NCBI GenBank assembly: GCA_016125555.1
Contig: WGLN01000008.1
Span: 1-64,000, forward strand
Length of the DNA stretch: 64,000 nt
From: Porphyrobacter sp.
GTDB taxonomy: Bacteria > Pseudomonadota > Alphaproteobacteria > Sphingomonadales > Sphingomonadaceae
Reading direction: 5' to 3'
This document shows positions 33,515 through 40,973 of this stretch, one piece after another. The notes under the pieces were generated by a model. It searched no databases. It was given only the letters and a program-made list of their open reading frames with translations, and was not told the origin of the DNA. Position numbers and translations under genes: made by a program. Within the stretch, counting starts at the first letter, position 1. Each line of letters starts with the position of its first letter.

Positions 33515-34020
33515 GGCAGGTCCTCGGGTGTGTTCACGTTGAGCAGCGGCGGGTCGAAGCCGATCCGCCGCGCCTCGACCCTTTCGGCAAAGCCGTAGAG
33601 GGCGCGCCCGCCGCTTTCGAGGTATTCGGCCAGCGTTGCCCCGATTTCGGCCGGCCACAGCCCCACCACGGGCTGGCTCTGGACGATTGCGGGACCCTCT
33701 CCGGCGAGCGTCGCAGCGAGGTCGGGCGGCAGGTTGGGCGCGTCCACCCCGCAGCTCAGCACGCGGGCAAAGCCTTCGCGCGCGGCATGGGCGAGCGCGG
33801 CGTTGAGCCCGCCGAGCGGCCCGAGCCCCGGGCCGGGCAGGTCGGGTATGCAGGTGAAGCCTTCCTCCTCGCGTCCGCACACCACGATCGCGTCGCACTG
33901 CACTGCGAGCCGGTCATAGACGAGGTCGATCAGCCGCCAGCCCTCGAGCCGCGCGTGCGCCTTGTCGCTGCCGAAGCGGCGCGCCTGCCCGCCGGCGAGG
34001 ATGGCGCCGAGGATACTCAG
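33511..34020 (-). CDS. mobA: MobA-like molybdenum cofactor guanylyltransferase, apparently CTG-initiated
   Basis: Attaches GMP to molybdopterin to make MGD. The GTP-binding motif ILAGGQARRFGSDKA at about residues 7-21 is diagnostic, followed by PLGGLNAALAHA and a VNTPEDL end typical of MobA. The only ATG/GTG/TTG start in frame is GTG at 33903, which would delete the entire GTP site. An in-frame stop lies directly before codon CTG at 34020. CTG overlaps the upstream stop as CTGA, copying the ATGA/GTGA couplings of this region, so it is taken as start (169 aa). The context is right: a bis-MGD enzyme is encoded at 30247. Confidence 0.8.
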   Translation of the reverse strand: MSILGAILAGGQARRFGSDKAHARLEGWRLIDLVYDRLAVQCDAIVVCGREEEGFTCIPDLPGPGLGPLGGLNAALAHAAREGFARVLSCGVDAPNLPPDLAATLAGEGPAIVQSQPVVGLWPAEIGATLAEYLESGGRALYGFAERVEARRIGFDPPLLNVNTPEDLP

Positions 34021-34358
34021 TCAAACGCCTCGGTGGCGAGCCCCTGGTCGTTGTAGACCGGCGCTTCGGCATCGACCCGATACTTGCGGCTGGCGGCGGC
34101 GGTCAGCCCGAACTTGCCGATATGATCGCGCATCCCGGCATAGGCGGGGTCCTTGAAATGCGCCGCGAGCGCTTCCTCGCTCTCCCATTCCTCGAACACG
34201 TTGACCCGCGCGGGGTTCATCGAACAGGCGCTCCAGTCGTAGTGGATGCAGCCCTTCTCGGCCAATGCCGCCTCGATATGCGGGCGCGCGCTGCGCAGCG
34301 CCTCGTCGCGCTGTGCGGGATCGAGGTCGATCTGCGCGGAAATCAGGATCTTCGCCAT
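34017..34358 (-). CDS. ABM-domain (antibiotic biosynthesis monooxygenase-like) protein
   Basis: A 113-aa ferredoxin-like alpha/beta protein. It has MAKILISAQIDLDP, the central CIHYDWSACSMNPARVNVFEEWESEEALAAHF and a C-terminal helix/strand, typical of the ABM dimeric barrel family (YgiN-like). Members are cofactor-free quinol monooxygenases, dehalogenases or small-molecule isomerases. ATG 34358 is 4 nt after the NTF2-fold gene stop. Its stop overlaps the putative CTG start of the mobA-like gene. The specific reaction is unknown. Another ABM-like gene is at 40973. Confidence 0.82.
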   Translation of the reverse strand: MAKILISAQIDLDPAQRDEALRSARPHIEAALAEKGCIHYDWSACSMNPARVNVFEEWESEEALAAHFKDPAYAGMRDHIGKFGLTAAASRKYRVDAEAPVYNDQGLATEAFD

Positions 34359-34362
34359 CTGG

Positions 34363-34773
34363 TCAGCCCTCCGCCCCGAACTCGGCGACGATCCGGAAGA
34401 TGCGGCTGGTGAACACCCAGCGCCCGTCCACCTTCGCCAGTTCGTCCTCGTAAAGCCCGCCGACATGGCGCGCCTTGCCGTCCCTGGGCTTGAGGATTTC
34501 CTGCGTCTGCACCCGCGAGACGGCGGTGTCGCCGGTCACCTGAATCATGCAGGGCACGCATTGGAAGCTCACCGCCTCCAGCCCGCCCATCGCGCCGTTC
34601 CAGAAGGCGACGATCGCCGTGCGGCCCTTGGACTTGTGGCCCATCAGGTCCCAGTCGGCATCCTCGGCCCAGACGCTTCCCCAGGTCTCGGGATCGCTCC
34701 GCACCACTCCGTCGGCATAGACGCCGTTCAATTCCGCGATCGCGACGCGATCCTCCAAGGGCCCTGTGAACAT
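34363..34773 (-). CDS. NTF2-fold (SnoaL-like) protein
   Basis: A 136-aa cone-shaped alpha+beta-fold protein. It has RVAIAELNGVYADGVVRSDPETW at the N-terminus, the strand set HKSKGRTAIVAFW, and VDGRWVFTSRIFRI at the end, the general SnoaL_4/NTF2 pattern. Such proteins serve as ketosteroid-isomerase-like, scytalone-dehydratase-like or small oxygenase subunits. Five proteins of this fold occur in the window. It leads a three-gene operon with the ABM and mobA-like genes and has its own leftward promoter at 34804-34844. No catalytic residue can be named with confidence. Confidence 0.82.
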   Translation of the reverse strand: MFTGPLEDRVAIAELNGVYADGVVRSDPETWGSVWAEDADWDLMGHKSKGRTAIVAFWNGAMGGLEAVSFQCVPCMIQVTGDTAVSRVQTQEILKPRDGKARHVGGLYEDELAKVDGRWVFTSRIFRIVAEFGAEG

Positions 34774-34803
34774 GGCTCGTCTCTCCCCTTGCCTGTCGCT
34801 TTC

Positions 34804-34844
34804 GCTATCGAGCGCGGGCGCGGGGCGGACAATGGACACTTTTG
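34804..34844 (-). promoter_or_regulatory. Leftward promoter before the NTF2-fold gene, sharing its box with the rightward unit
   Basis: On the minus strand CAAAAGTGTCCA is followed directly by -35 TTGTCC (34832-34827), 17 nt, -10 GATAGC (34809-34804). The box overlaps the CACTTTTG used in the opposite direction. The ATG is 31 nt further. Confidence 0.5.
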
Positions 34845-34876
34845 GGAAGGGTGGCGAGGCCGCGCCCCGTGCTACC
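34837..34876 (+). promoter_or_regulatory. Shared-type promoter before the SDR at 34901
   Basis: CACTTTTG (34837-34844), 26 nt, GCTACC (34871-34876). A start site near 34883 gives an 18-nt leader with GAGGAGAGAGG before the ATG. Confidence 0.5.
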
Positions 34877-34900
34877 CGGCGGGGCGAGAGGAGAGAGGCG

Positions 34901-35713
34901 ATGGGACAACTCGAAGGCAAGAGCGCGGTCATCCTGGGGGCGGCTTCGGAGGGCAACATGGGGCAGGTCACCGCCCGGCTGTTCGCCGCCGAGGGCGCGA
35001 AGGTGATGGTCGCGGGCCGCAAGGAAGCCCCGCTCAAGGCGCTGGCCGAGGAGATCGGCGGCGAATACGCGCTGTGCGACATTTCCAGCCACGAGCAGGT
35101 CCACGCGCTCGCCGACAAGGCCGTCGCCGCTTTCGGACGGGTCGATGCGGCGATCAACACCACCGGCTGGGGCCTGCTCGCCAACACGCTCGAGATCACG
35201 CAGGAACAGCTCGACCGGATCACCGACCTCCAGTTCAAGGGCGTCCACCACTTCGTGCAGGCCTTCGTCCGGGTGATGAGCGCGCAGCAGCCGACCGGCG
35301 GCTCGATCATCTCGCTGAGCTCGGCGACGACCAAGGCGGTGATCAACAACCACATGGCCTATATTGCTTCCAAGCGGGCAGGCGAGGCGATGATGGAGTG
35401 CGTCGCGAACGACTTCGGGCACCTCGGGATCAGGGCGAACACCGTCTCGCCCGCCTTCACCCATAGCCCGATGACCGCCGAGAGCTTCCAAGTTCCCGGC
35501 CTCGTCGATGCCTTCCTGCCGCGCTATCCTCTGGGGCGCCTGAACACCTCCGAGGACGTCGCGCATGCCTGCCTGTGGCTGTGCAGCGACCATGCCTTCG
35601 TGACGGGCCAGAACATCCAGCCCAATGGCGGCCTCACCCTGCGCGGCAACCCGCAGGCGCGCGATATCGAGGCGGCGGTGGGCGCGGCGATGGCGAAGGC
35701 GAACGGGGGCTGA
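34901..35713 (+). CDS. Short-chain dehydrogenase/reductase with unusual cofactor loop
   Basis: A 270-aa SDR. YIASK and the catalytic Ser (ISLSSATT) are present. The glycine loop reads GAASEGNMG and NNAG is replaced by NTTG. The C-terminal extension after NGGLTLRGNP is about 25 residues longer than usual. It probably oxidises or reduces a hydroxy/keto group with NAD(P). The altered loop may signal a different cofactor geometry. The longer open frame is rejected because it starts before the promoter box. It is monocistronic and followed by a parS-like site. Confidence 0.9.
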   Translation: MGQLEGKSAVILGAASEGNMGQVTARLFAAEGAKVMVAGRKEAPLKALAEEIGGEYALCDISSHEQVHALADKAVAAFGRVDAAINTTGWGLLANTLEITQEQLDRITDLQFKGVHHFVQAFVRVMSAQQPTGGSIISLSSATTKAVINNHMAYIASKRAGEAMMECVANDFGHLGIRANTVSPAFTHSPMTAESFQVPGLVDAFLPRYPLGRLNTSEDVAHACLWLCSDHAFVTGQNIQPNGGLTLRGNPQARDIEAAVGAAMAKANGG

Positions 35714-35723
35714 GCCGCCCGCT

Positions 35724-35739
35724 TGTTCCACGTGAAACA
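35724..35739. other. parS-like ParB-binding site
   Basis: TGTTCCACGTGAAACA matches the universal chromosomal parS palindrome TGTTTCACGTGAAACA at 15 of 16 positions. The C at position 5 is, from memory, also found in natural Bacillus parS sites. It lies in the short gap between two convergent SDR genes, outside coding sequence. If real, this part of the chromosome is probably origin-proximal. No parAB genes are in the window. Confidence 0.65.
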
Positions 35740-35741
35740 GC

Positions 35742-35785
35742 GGCCAGACCGGGTCTGGCGCGGGCTAGACCGGGGCCAGACCGGG
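35742..35785. repeat. Three near-tandem GGCYAGACCGGG repeats between convergent genes
   Basis: GGCCAGACCGGG (35742-35753), GGCTAGACCGGG (35763-35774) and GGCCAGACCGGG (35774-35785). The first copy also forms the inverted repeat GCCAGACC-G-GGTCTGGC (35743-35759), a possible bidirectional terminator. The array ends at the stop codon of the minus-strand SDR. Confidence 0.6.
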
Positions 35786-36562
35786 CTAGTACTGCGCCGT
35801 CCCGCCGTCGACGCTGATCTGCGCGCCGGTGATGCCCGCGCCCGCCTTGCTGGCGAGCAGCACCGCGACCGCGGCGATCTCCTCGATCTCGTTGGGGCGC
35901 TTGATCGCGGCTTCCTGCGCGAACAGCTCGATCATCTCCTCGAACTCCATGCCCATCGCCTTCGCGGTGGCGGGGCCGTTGTTGCGGATGATGTCGGTGA
36001 TGACGAGGCCGGGGCAGATCGCGTTGACCGTCACTCCCTGCGCACCCACCTCGCGCGCGAGGCTCTTGGTCATGCCGTTCACCGCGTGCTTGGCGGCCGA
36101 GTAGGCCGTCAGCACCGGCTTGCCGTGCTTGCCCTCCATCGAGGAGATGTTGATGATCCGCCCGTCGCCTTTCTCGAGCATGGTCGGTAGCGCGCGGCGG
36201 GTCGCCCAGAAGGTCGAATAGACGTTCCACTTCATCGCCTCGTCGAAGGCATGATCGGACAGGTTGACGAGCGGCTGGAGGTCGCCCGCCCCGCCGGCGT
36301 TGTTCACCAGAATGTCGAGCGTCCCGAAATGTTCGATCGTCCAGTCGATGAAGCCTTCGAGCTCGCGCTGCTCCATCACGTCGCCGGAGACGAACAGGCC
36401 CTTGTCGCCCGCGCCCATCTCCGCGAGCACCCTCGCGCCCTTCTCGGCATTGCGGGCGAACAGCGCGACCTTCGCCCCTTCCGCGAGGAACGCCTCGGCG
36501 ATGCCGCGCCCCATGCCTGCCGTGCCCCCGGTGATGGCGGCGACCTTGCCTTCGAGTTTCAT
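35786..36562 (-). CDS. Short-chain dehydrogenase/reductase
   Basis: A 258-aa classical SDR with complete signatures: TGGTAGMG near residues 11-18, SGDV, NNAGGAG, catalytic Ser in NISSMEGKHG, YSAAK and VDGGTAQY. It probably acts on a ring alcohol or ketone. It lies back to back with the KstD-like flavoprotein gene (102 nt apart), which suggests consecutive oxidation of one ring (inference). ATG 36562 follows AAAGGAGAATGG. The enormous open frame to the right on this strand is GC-driven shadow of the flavoprotein gene. Confidence 0.93.
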   Translation of the reverse strand: MKLEGKVAAITGGTAGMGRGIAEAFLAEGAKVALFARNAEKGARVLAEMGAGDKGLFVSGDVMEQRELEGFIDWTIEHFGTLDILVNNAGGAGDLQPLVNLSDHAFDEAMKWNVYSTFWATRRALPTMLEKGDGRIINISSMEGKHGKPVLTAYSAAKHAVNGMTKSLAREVGAQGVTVNAICPGLVITDIIRNNGPATAKAMGMEFEEMIELFAQEAAIKRPNEIEEIAAVAVLLASKAGAGITGAQISVDGGTAQY

Positions 36563-36585
36563 GGCCCATTCTCCTTTGGGGGTGA

Positions 36586-36624
36586 GGTAGCTGGACCCGC
36601 GGCCCCGTGCACCTTGCCAAAATG
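36586..36624 (-). promoter_or_regulatory. Shared-type promoter before the minus-strand SDR
   Basis: On the minus strand CATTTTG (36624-36618), 26 nt, GCTACC (36591-36586). The leader to the ATG at 36562 is about 17 nt. Confidence 0.5.
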
Positions 36625-36658
36625 ACGGGTTGCCGAACGGGCGGCGCGCCGCGTCTAT
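36618..36658 (+). promoter_or_regulatory. Rightward promoter of the KstD-like gene, probably giving a leaderless mRNA
   Basis: CAAAATGACGGG, then -35 TTGCCG (36630-36635), 17 nt, -10 GTCTAT (36653-36658). With standard geometry +1 falls on the A of the ATG at 36665, and no Shine-Dalgarno sequence precedes it. Confidence 0.5.
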
Positions 36659-36664
36659 CGGGGC

Positions 36665-38284
36665 ATGAGCGATGTCGACGTGATCGTGCTGGGGACGGGG
36701 GCGGCGGGGCTTGCGGCGGCGCTTGCCGCCAGCGAGGCGGGGGCGAGCGTCGCGCTGGTCGAGCGCGGGGACCGGATCGGCGGCACCTCGGCGATTTCGG
36801 GCGGGGTGATCTGGGTGGCGGACAACCCCCGGATGCGCGCCGCGGGCATGGCCGACAGCCGCGAGGAGGCGCTCGCCTATTTCCGCAGCCTCGATCACGG
36901 CGATCTGGTGGACGAGACGCTCGAGGCCTTCGTCGACCGCGCGCCCGAGGCGCTCGCCTTCCTTGAAAGCATCGACGCCCTCAAGGTCGCGGTGCTGCCG
37001 GGCTATCCCGACTATTACCTCGACCGGCCCGGCGCCAAGCCGCAAGGTTCCCGCGCGCTCGACCACGACCTGTTCGATCTGCCCGAGTTGGGCGAATGGG
37101 CGGCGCGGATCTACGCCGTCGAGGAACCCAAGCCGCTGATGCTGCGCGAGACGCCGCTCGGCGGGGCGAGTGCCCTGCCGCCGCCGGAGGTGCTGGGGCA
37201 GCGCATCGCGGCGCGGCAATGCGGGTTCGGTCAGGCGATGGTGGCGCGGCTCTTGAAGGCCTGCCTCGCGCGCGGGATCGAACCGCTGCTCGGGGTCGAA
37301 ACGCGGCGGCTGGTGAAGGGCGGCGGGCGGGCCACCGGGATCGAAGGCGTCCGCGACGGCGCGCCCTTCGCGCTGCCCGCCCGGCGCGGGGTGATCGTCG
37401 CCACCGGCGGGTTCGAATGGGACGCGGACCTGCGCCAGACCTTCCTGCGCGGCCCCGTCACGGCGCCCGCCAGCCCGCCGACCGCGCGCGGCGAGGGGCT
37501 TGCGCTGGCGATGGCGGCGGGCGCGAAGCTCGGCAACATGACCAGCGCCTGGTGGGCGCCGACGCTGGTGACGCCCGACGCGCCCTGGCCGGGCGGCGAG
37601 AGGCGCGCGCAGATCATCCTGATCGAGCGCACCGTGCCGCATGCGATCATGGTCAACCGGAGCGGCAAGCGCTTCTGCAACGAGGCGGCGAATTACTCGG
37701 CGCTGGGCGGCGTGTTCCACCAGTTCGATCCGGCGCGTTACGATTATCCGAACCTGCCGTGCTGGCTGGTGTTCGACGCGCAATATGCCGCACGCTATCC
37801 GCTGGGGACGCGCCAGCCGGGCCAGCCGCTGCCCGACTGGGTGCTGCGCGCCGACACGCTCGAAGACCTGGCGGCGCAGATCGGGATCGACCCGGCCGCG
37901 CTCACCGAGACCGTCGCGCGCTTCAACATCCATGCCGATGCGGGCGAGGACCCCGATTTCGGGCGCGGGACCAGCGCCTATGACCATTTCTACGGCGACC
38001 GCAGCCGAGAGGGCACGGCGGTGACATTGGGCGCGATCCGCGAGGCGCCGTTCCATGCGGTCGAGATCGCCTCGGGCCTGCTCGGCACCAACGGCGGACC
38101 GCGCACCGACGGCGAGGCGCGCATCCTCGGCCATGACGGCGAGCCGATCCCCGGCCTGTTCGGCGCGGGCAATGCCATCGCCTGTCCGACCGGCGGCATC
38201 TATGCGGGGGCGGGCGGGACGCTCGGCCCGGCGTTGACCTTCGGCTATATCGCGGGGCGCACGGCGGCTTTGGCGAACGGCTAA
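36665..38284 (+). CDS. FAD-dependent 3-ketosteroid-dehydrogenase-like flavoprotein
   Basis: A 539-aa FAD_binding_2-family protein. The dinucleotide motif VLGTGAAGLAAALAA is near residues 8-22 with VERGDRIGGTSAISGG following. NEAANYSALGG holds a Tyr at the position of one KstD catalytic Tyr. GGIYAGAGGTLGPALTFGY near the C-terminus matches the second conserved Tyr region and FAD contact. These features fit delta-1 or delta-4(5alpha)-3-ketosteroid dehydrogenases, which introduce ring double bonds; fumarate-reductase-like relatives remain possible. Its TAA interlocks with the P450 stop (CTAA). Confidence 0.88.
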   Translation: MSDVDVIVLGTGAAGLAAALAASEAGASVALVERGDRIGGTSAISGGVIWVADNPRMRAAGMADSREEALAYFRSLDHGDLVDETLEAFVDRAPEALAFLESIDALKVAVLPGYPDYYLDRPGAKPQGSRALDHDLFDLPELGEWAARIYAVEEPKPLMLRETPLGGASALPPPEVLGQRIAARQCGFGQAMVARLLKACLARGIEPLLGVETRRLVKGGGRATGIEGVRDGAPFALPARRGVIVATGGFEWDADLRQTFLRGPVTAPASPPTARGEGLALAMAAGAKLGNMTSAWWAPTLVTPDAPWPGGERRAQIILIERTVPHAIMVNRSGKRFCNEAANYSALGGVFHQFDPARYDYPNLPCWLVFDAQYAARYPLGTRQPGQPLPDWVLRADTLEDLAAQIGIDPAALTETVARFNIHADAGEDPDFGRGTSAYDHFYGDRSREGTAVTLGAIREAPFHAVEIASGLLGTNGGPRTDGEARILGHDGEPIPGLFGAGNAIACPTGGIYAGAGGTLGPALTFGYIAGRTAALANG

Positions 38285-39564
38285 CGCTTCCTCGCGACGA
38301 ACGCGATGTTCAGCTGCTTGAGGCTCCGCAGCAGGAAGTGCGGGTGGTAGCTGAAGTCGTTCTCGCCTTCGGCGAACCACATCTCCTCGAAGCGGTCGAC
38401 CACTGCCTGAAAGCCCCAGGTGAGTTCCCGCCGGGCGAGCGGCGCGCCGAGGCAGTGGTGGGTGCCCGAGCCGAAGGCCATGTGCGCGCCCGCGCGGGGA
38501 CGGTCGAGATCGAGCTTCTCGGGACATTCGAACGCCCGCTCGTCGCGGTTGGCCGCGCCGTAGCGGACATTGACCACCGAGCCCGCGGGGATCGTCACCC
38601 CGGCGAGTTCGACATCCGCGTGGGTGAAGCGCATCAGGCTCTGCACCGGGCTTTCCAAGCGCAGCACCTCCTCCACGAAATTGCGCATGTAGCGATCGGG
38701 ATCGGATTTGAGTTTGTGCCAGACATCCTTGTTCTCGATCAGCAGCTTCATCCCCGCTGCGAGCGCGTTGGTGGTGGTCTCGCTGCCGCCGACGAAGGTG
38801 TCGGCCATCATCTCGGCGTGAAGTTCCTCGTCGTTCAAGGGCCGCCCCCAGCCCTCGATCACGGTGTTGACCAGCACCGAGATGAGGCTGCCGTCGGGCT
38901 CGGCGCGCAATTTCTCGAAGATCGGCTGGAAATAGTGCTGCGCCTCGATCTCGCGGTCGACCATTTCGAGGTGCTTGTCCTCGGGCAGCATCAGCGAGAT
39001 GCGGTGGAAGAAGGCGTCGGTCCACGACTTGATGCGCCACATGTCCTCGCGTTTCGCGCCCATCTGCTCGCCGATGATGAACAGCGGCAGCGGCACGCAG
39101 AACTGGCGCACCCAGTCGCATTTCCCGTCATCGAGAAAGGCGTCGATCAGCTCGTAGGCGAGGGTCTCGACGCGCGGATCGATGTCCTTGATGCGGCTCG
39201 GCTTGAAGGCCTCGTTGAACATAGCGCGCATCTGCTTGTGGTTCGGGTCGTCGCGCCCGGCGAGCGTCGGCGCGGGGAGCCAGCCCTTCTCGCGGAAGCG
39301 CGCGGCGACCTTGCGCCCGCGCTCCATGTCGACCGGGGAAGCGCGCATCAGCTCGTTCTTCGCGGTCGAGGGGAAGCGCGCCGGGTCCATCAGCACCTCG
39401 CGCACGTGGTCGTAGCGGCTGACGACGTAAATCTGCGTGCCGGGGATGTTGTAGACCGGCGCCTCGTCGCGAAGCTGCTTGTAGGCCGCATAGGGGCATT
39501 GCTGGAGCGCGGGGTCGAAGAGATTTATCGCGGGCGCGCCTGCCTTTGCCGCCTCCCTTGCCAT
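38281..39564 (-). CDS. Cytochrome P450
   Basis: A 427-aa bacterial P450. The I helix has FVGGSETTTNALAAG, ExxR is in EEVLRLESP, and the heme Cys is near residue 371 in FGSGTHHCLGAPLARREL. VVNVRYGAANRDE is a typical meander. ATG 39564 (MAREAAKAG) is chosen; the upstream frame crosses into the divergent P450 promoter. A -10-like GCTAAAT lies about 20 nt upstream. It is one of a divergent P450 pair separated by about 98 nt. It needs outside redox partners. Confidence 0.94.
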   Translation of the reverse strand: MAREAAKAGAPAINLFDPALQQCPYAAYKQLRDEAPVYNIPGTQIYVVSRYDHVREVLMDPARFPSTAKNELMRASPVDMERGRKVAARFREKGWLPAPTLAGRDDPNHKQMRAMFNEAFKPSRIKDIDPRVETLAYELIDAFLDDGKCDWVRQFCVPLPLFIIGEQMGAKREDMWRIKSWTDAFFHRISLMLPEDKHLEMVDREIEAQHYFQPIFEKLRAEPDGSLISVLVNTVIEGWGRPLNDEELHAEMMADTFVGGSETTTNALAAGMKLLIENKDVWHKLKSDPDRYMRNFVEEVLRLESPVQSLMRFTHADVELAGVTIPAGSVVNVRYGAANRDERAFECPEKLDLDRPRAGAHMAFGSGTHHCLGAPLARRELTWGFQAVVDRFEEMWFAEGENDFSYHPHFLLRSLKQLNIAFVARKR

Positions 39565-39662
39565 TGCACCCTCACAATTTAGCCCGTTTCCGTAAGGGCG
39601 AGGCTGCGGGACAAGGCTCAGAGGAGCAATTGGCGGATTCGCTAAGCGGGAAAGAGGCGGCT

Positions 39663-40973
39663 TTGCAGCAAGACGCACCGCGCACCTTGGAGGAGGTCGA
39701 TCTGTTCGCCCCCGGCGCGCAGGAACACTGGTATGCTGCCTATGCTATCCTGCACGATGAGGCCCCGGTGCAGCGCCTGCCGGGTGAGGGGCTGACGCCC
39801 GGCAGCGATGCCTTCGTCCTCACCAAATACGCGGACATTTCGCGCGTGGTGAAGGACTGGGACCGCTTCCCGCCGACGCTCTCGCTGTTGGTGGCGCAGA
39901 TCATCGCCTCGGGCGAGATGCCGAGCCACATTCCCGATATCGACGCGATGGTCGCGAGCATCGTCTCGCTGCGCCCCACGCCCGAATTGTGGCGCGCGCA
40001 CCGGAAGGAGCTGACCGATTCGTGGGTCGGCCCGGGCTGCACCCGGCACGCGGGCATGATCGCGGGCCATGTCGATGCGCTTGTTGCAGGGATGCTCGAG
40101 AAGGCCCGCTCGGGCGAGCCGGTCGATTTCGTCGCCGACTTCGCCCGCCCCCTCCCCCAGCGGGTGATGGCGAGCGTGCTGGGCTTCCCGCAAGGCGACA
40201 TCCCGCGGCTCGAGCAATGGGGCAATGCGCAGGTCATGTCCTATGTCCACGGGCGCACGCACCGGAACATCCTCACCCCAGAGCAGAGCGCCGAGAAGTT
40301 CCGGCTGCTGGCGGGGATGAAGGAATATGTGGCGGAGCAAACGCGGGCGAAGCGCGCCAATCCGCAGGACGACATGGTGAGCTTCCTGACGCAGGTCGAG
40401 TATCAGGCCTTGGGGCGCAAGCTGACCGACGACGAGATAAACGGCGTGGTCTACGCGATGGTGATCGGCGGGCTGGAGACGACCCAATATGCCCTCGCCG
40501 AACAGACGCAATTGCTGTGCGAGCGGCCCGGCACCTTCGCGGCGCTGCGCGATGACCGCAGCCTCATCCGCACCTTCATCGAGGAGGGGATGCGGCTGCG
40601 CTCGCCCACCCAGGGGCTCTCGACCCGCATCTGTGCGCAGGACGAGGTGTTTCAGGGCGTGCCCGTGCCTGCCGGGTCGATGCTCCACCTGCGCTGGGCC
40701 GCCGCCAATATCGACCCCGACGAATTCGAGGACCCGCTCGAACTGAAGCTCGACCGCAAGGCGGCGACGCGCCATCTCGCCTTCAGCCAGGGGCCGCGCT
40801 CCTGCCCGGGATCGAACCTCTCGCGATTGGAGCAGACGATCGCGTGGGACCGGCTCTGCGATGCCTTTTCCGACCTCGCCTTTGCGCCAGGCAACGATTT
40901 CCGCCACCAAGGGGGCATCATGCTCGGCATTCACCGCCTGCTCTTGAACCTCACGCCCACGGAGACGCGCTGA
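39663..40973 (+). CDS. Cytochrome P450, probably TTG-initiated
   Basis: A 436-aa P450. The I helix has VIGGLETTQYAL, ExxR is in EEGMRLRSP, and the heme Cys is near residue 381 in FSQGPRSCPGSNLSR. No in-frame ATG precedes the conserved start of the fold (LFAPGAQEHWYAAY). TTG at 39663 has AAGAGG 5 nt upstream and is preferred. TTG at 39630 has GAGGAG too close. It leads an operon with an ABM-like and an NTF2-fold gene, coupled by TGATG and ATGA. The sequence is divergent from the other two P450s. Confidence 0.88.
   Translation: MQQDAPRTLEEVDLFAPGAQEHWYAAYAILHDEAPVQRLPGEGLTPGSDAFVLTKYADISRVVKDWDRFPPTLSLLVAQIIASGEMPSHIPDIDAMVASIVSLRPTPELWRAHRKELTDSWVGPGCTRHAGMIAGHVDALVAGMLEKARSGEPVDFVADFARPLPQRVMASVLGFPQGDIPRLEQWGNAQVMSYVHGRTHRNILTPEQSAEKFRLLAGMKEYVAEQTRAKRANPQDDMVSFLTQVEYQALGRKLTDDEINGVVYAMVIGGLETTQYALAEQTQLLCERPGTFAALRDDRSLIRTFIEEGMRLRSPTQGLSTRICAQDEVFQGVPVPAGSMLHLRWAAANIDPDEFEDPLELKLDRKAATRHLAFSQGPRSCPGSNLSRLEQTIAWDRLCDAFSDLAFAPGNDFRHQGGIMLGIHRLLLNLTPTETR

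Noticed and set aside
35786-39121. 1111-codon minus-strand open frame spanning the KstD-like gene and P450
   Set aside because: Only its last 258 codons (SDR, ATG 36562) have motifs. The remainder is antisense shadow of the flavoprotein.
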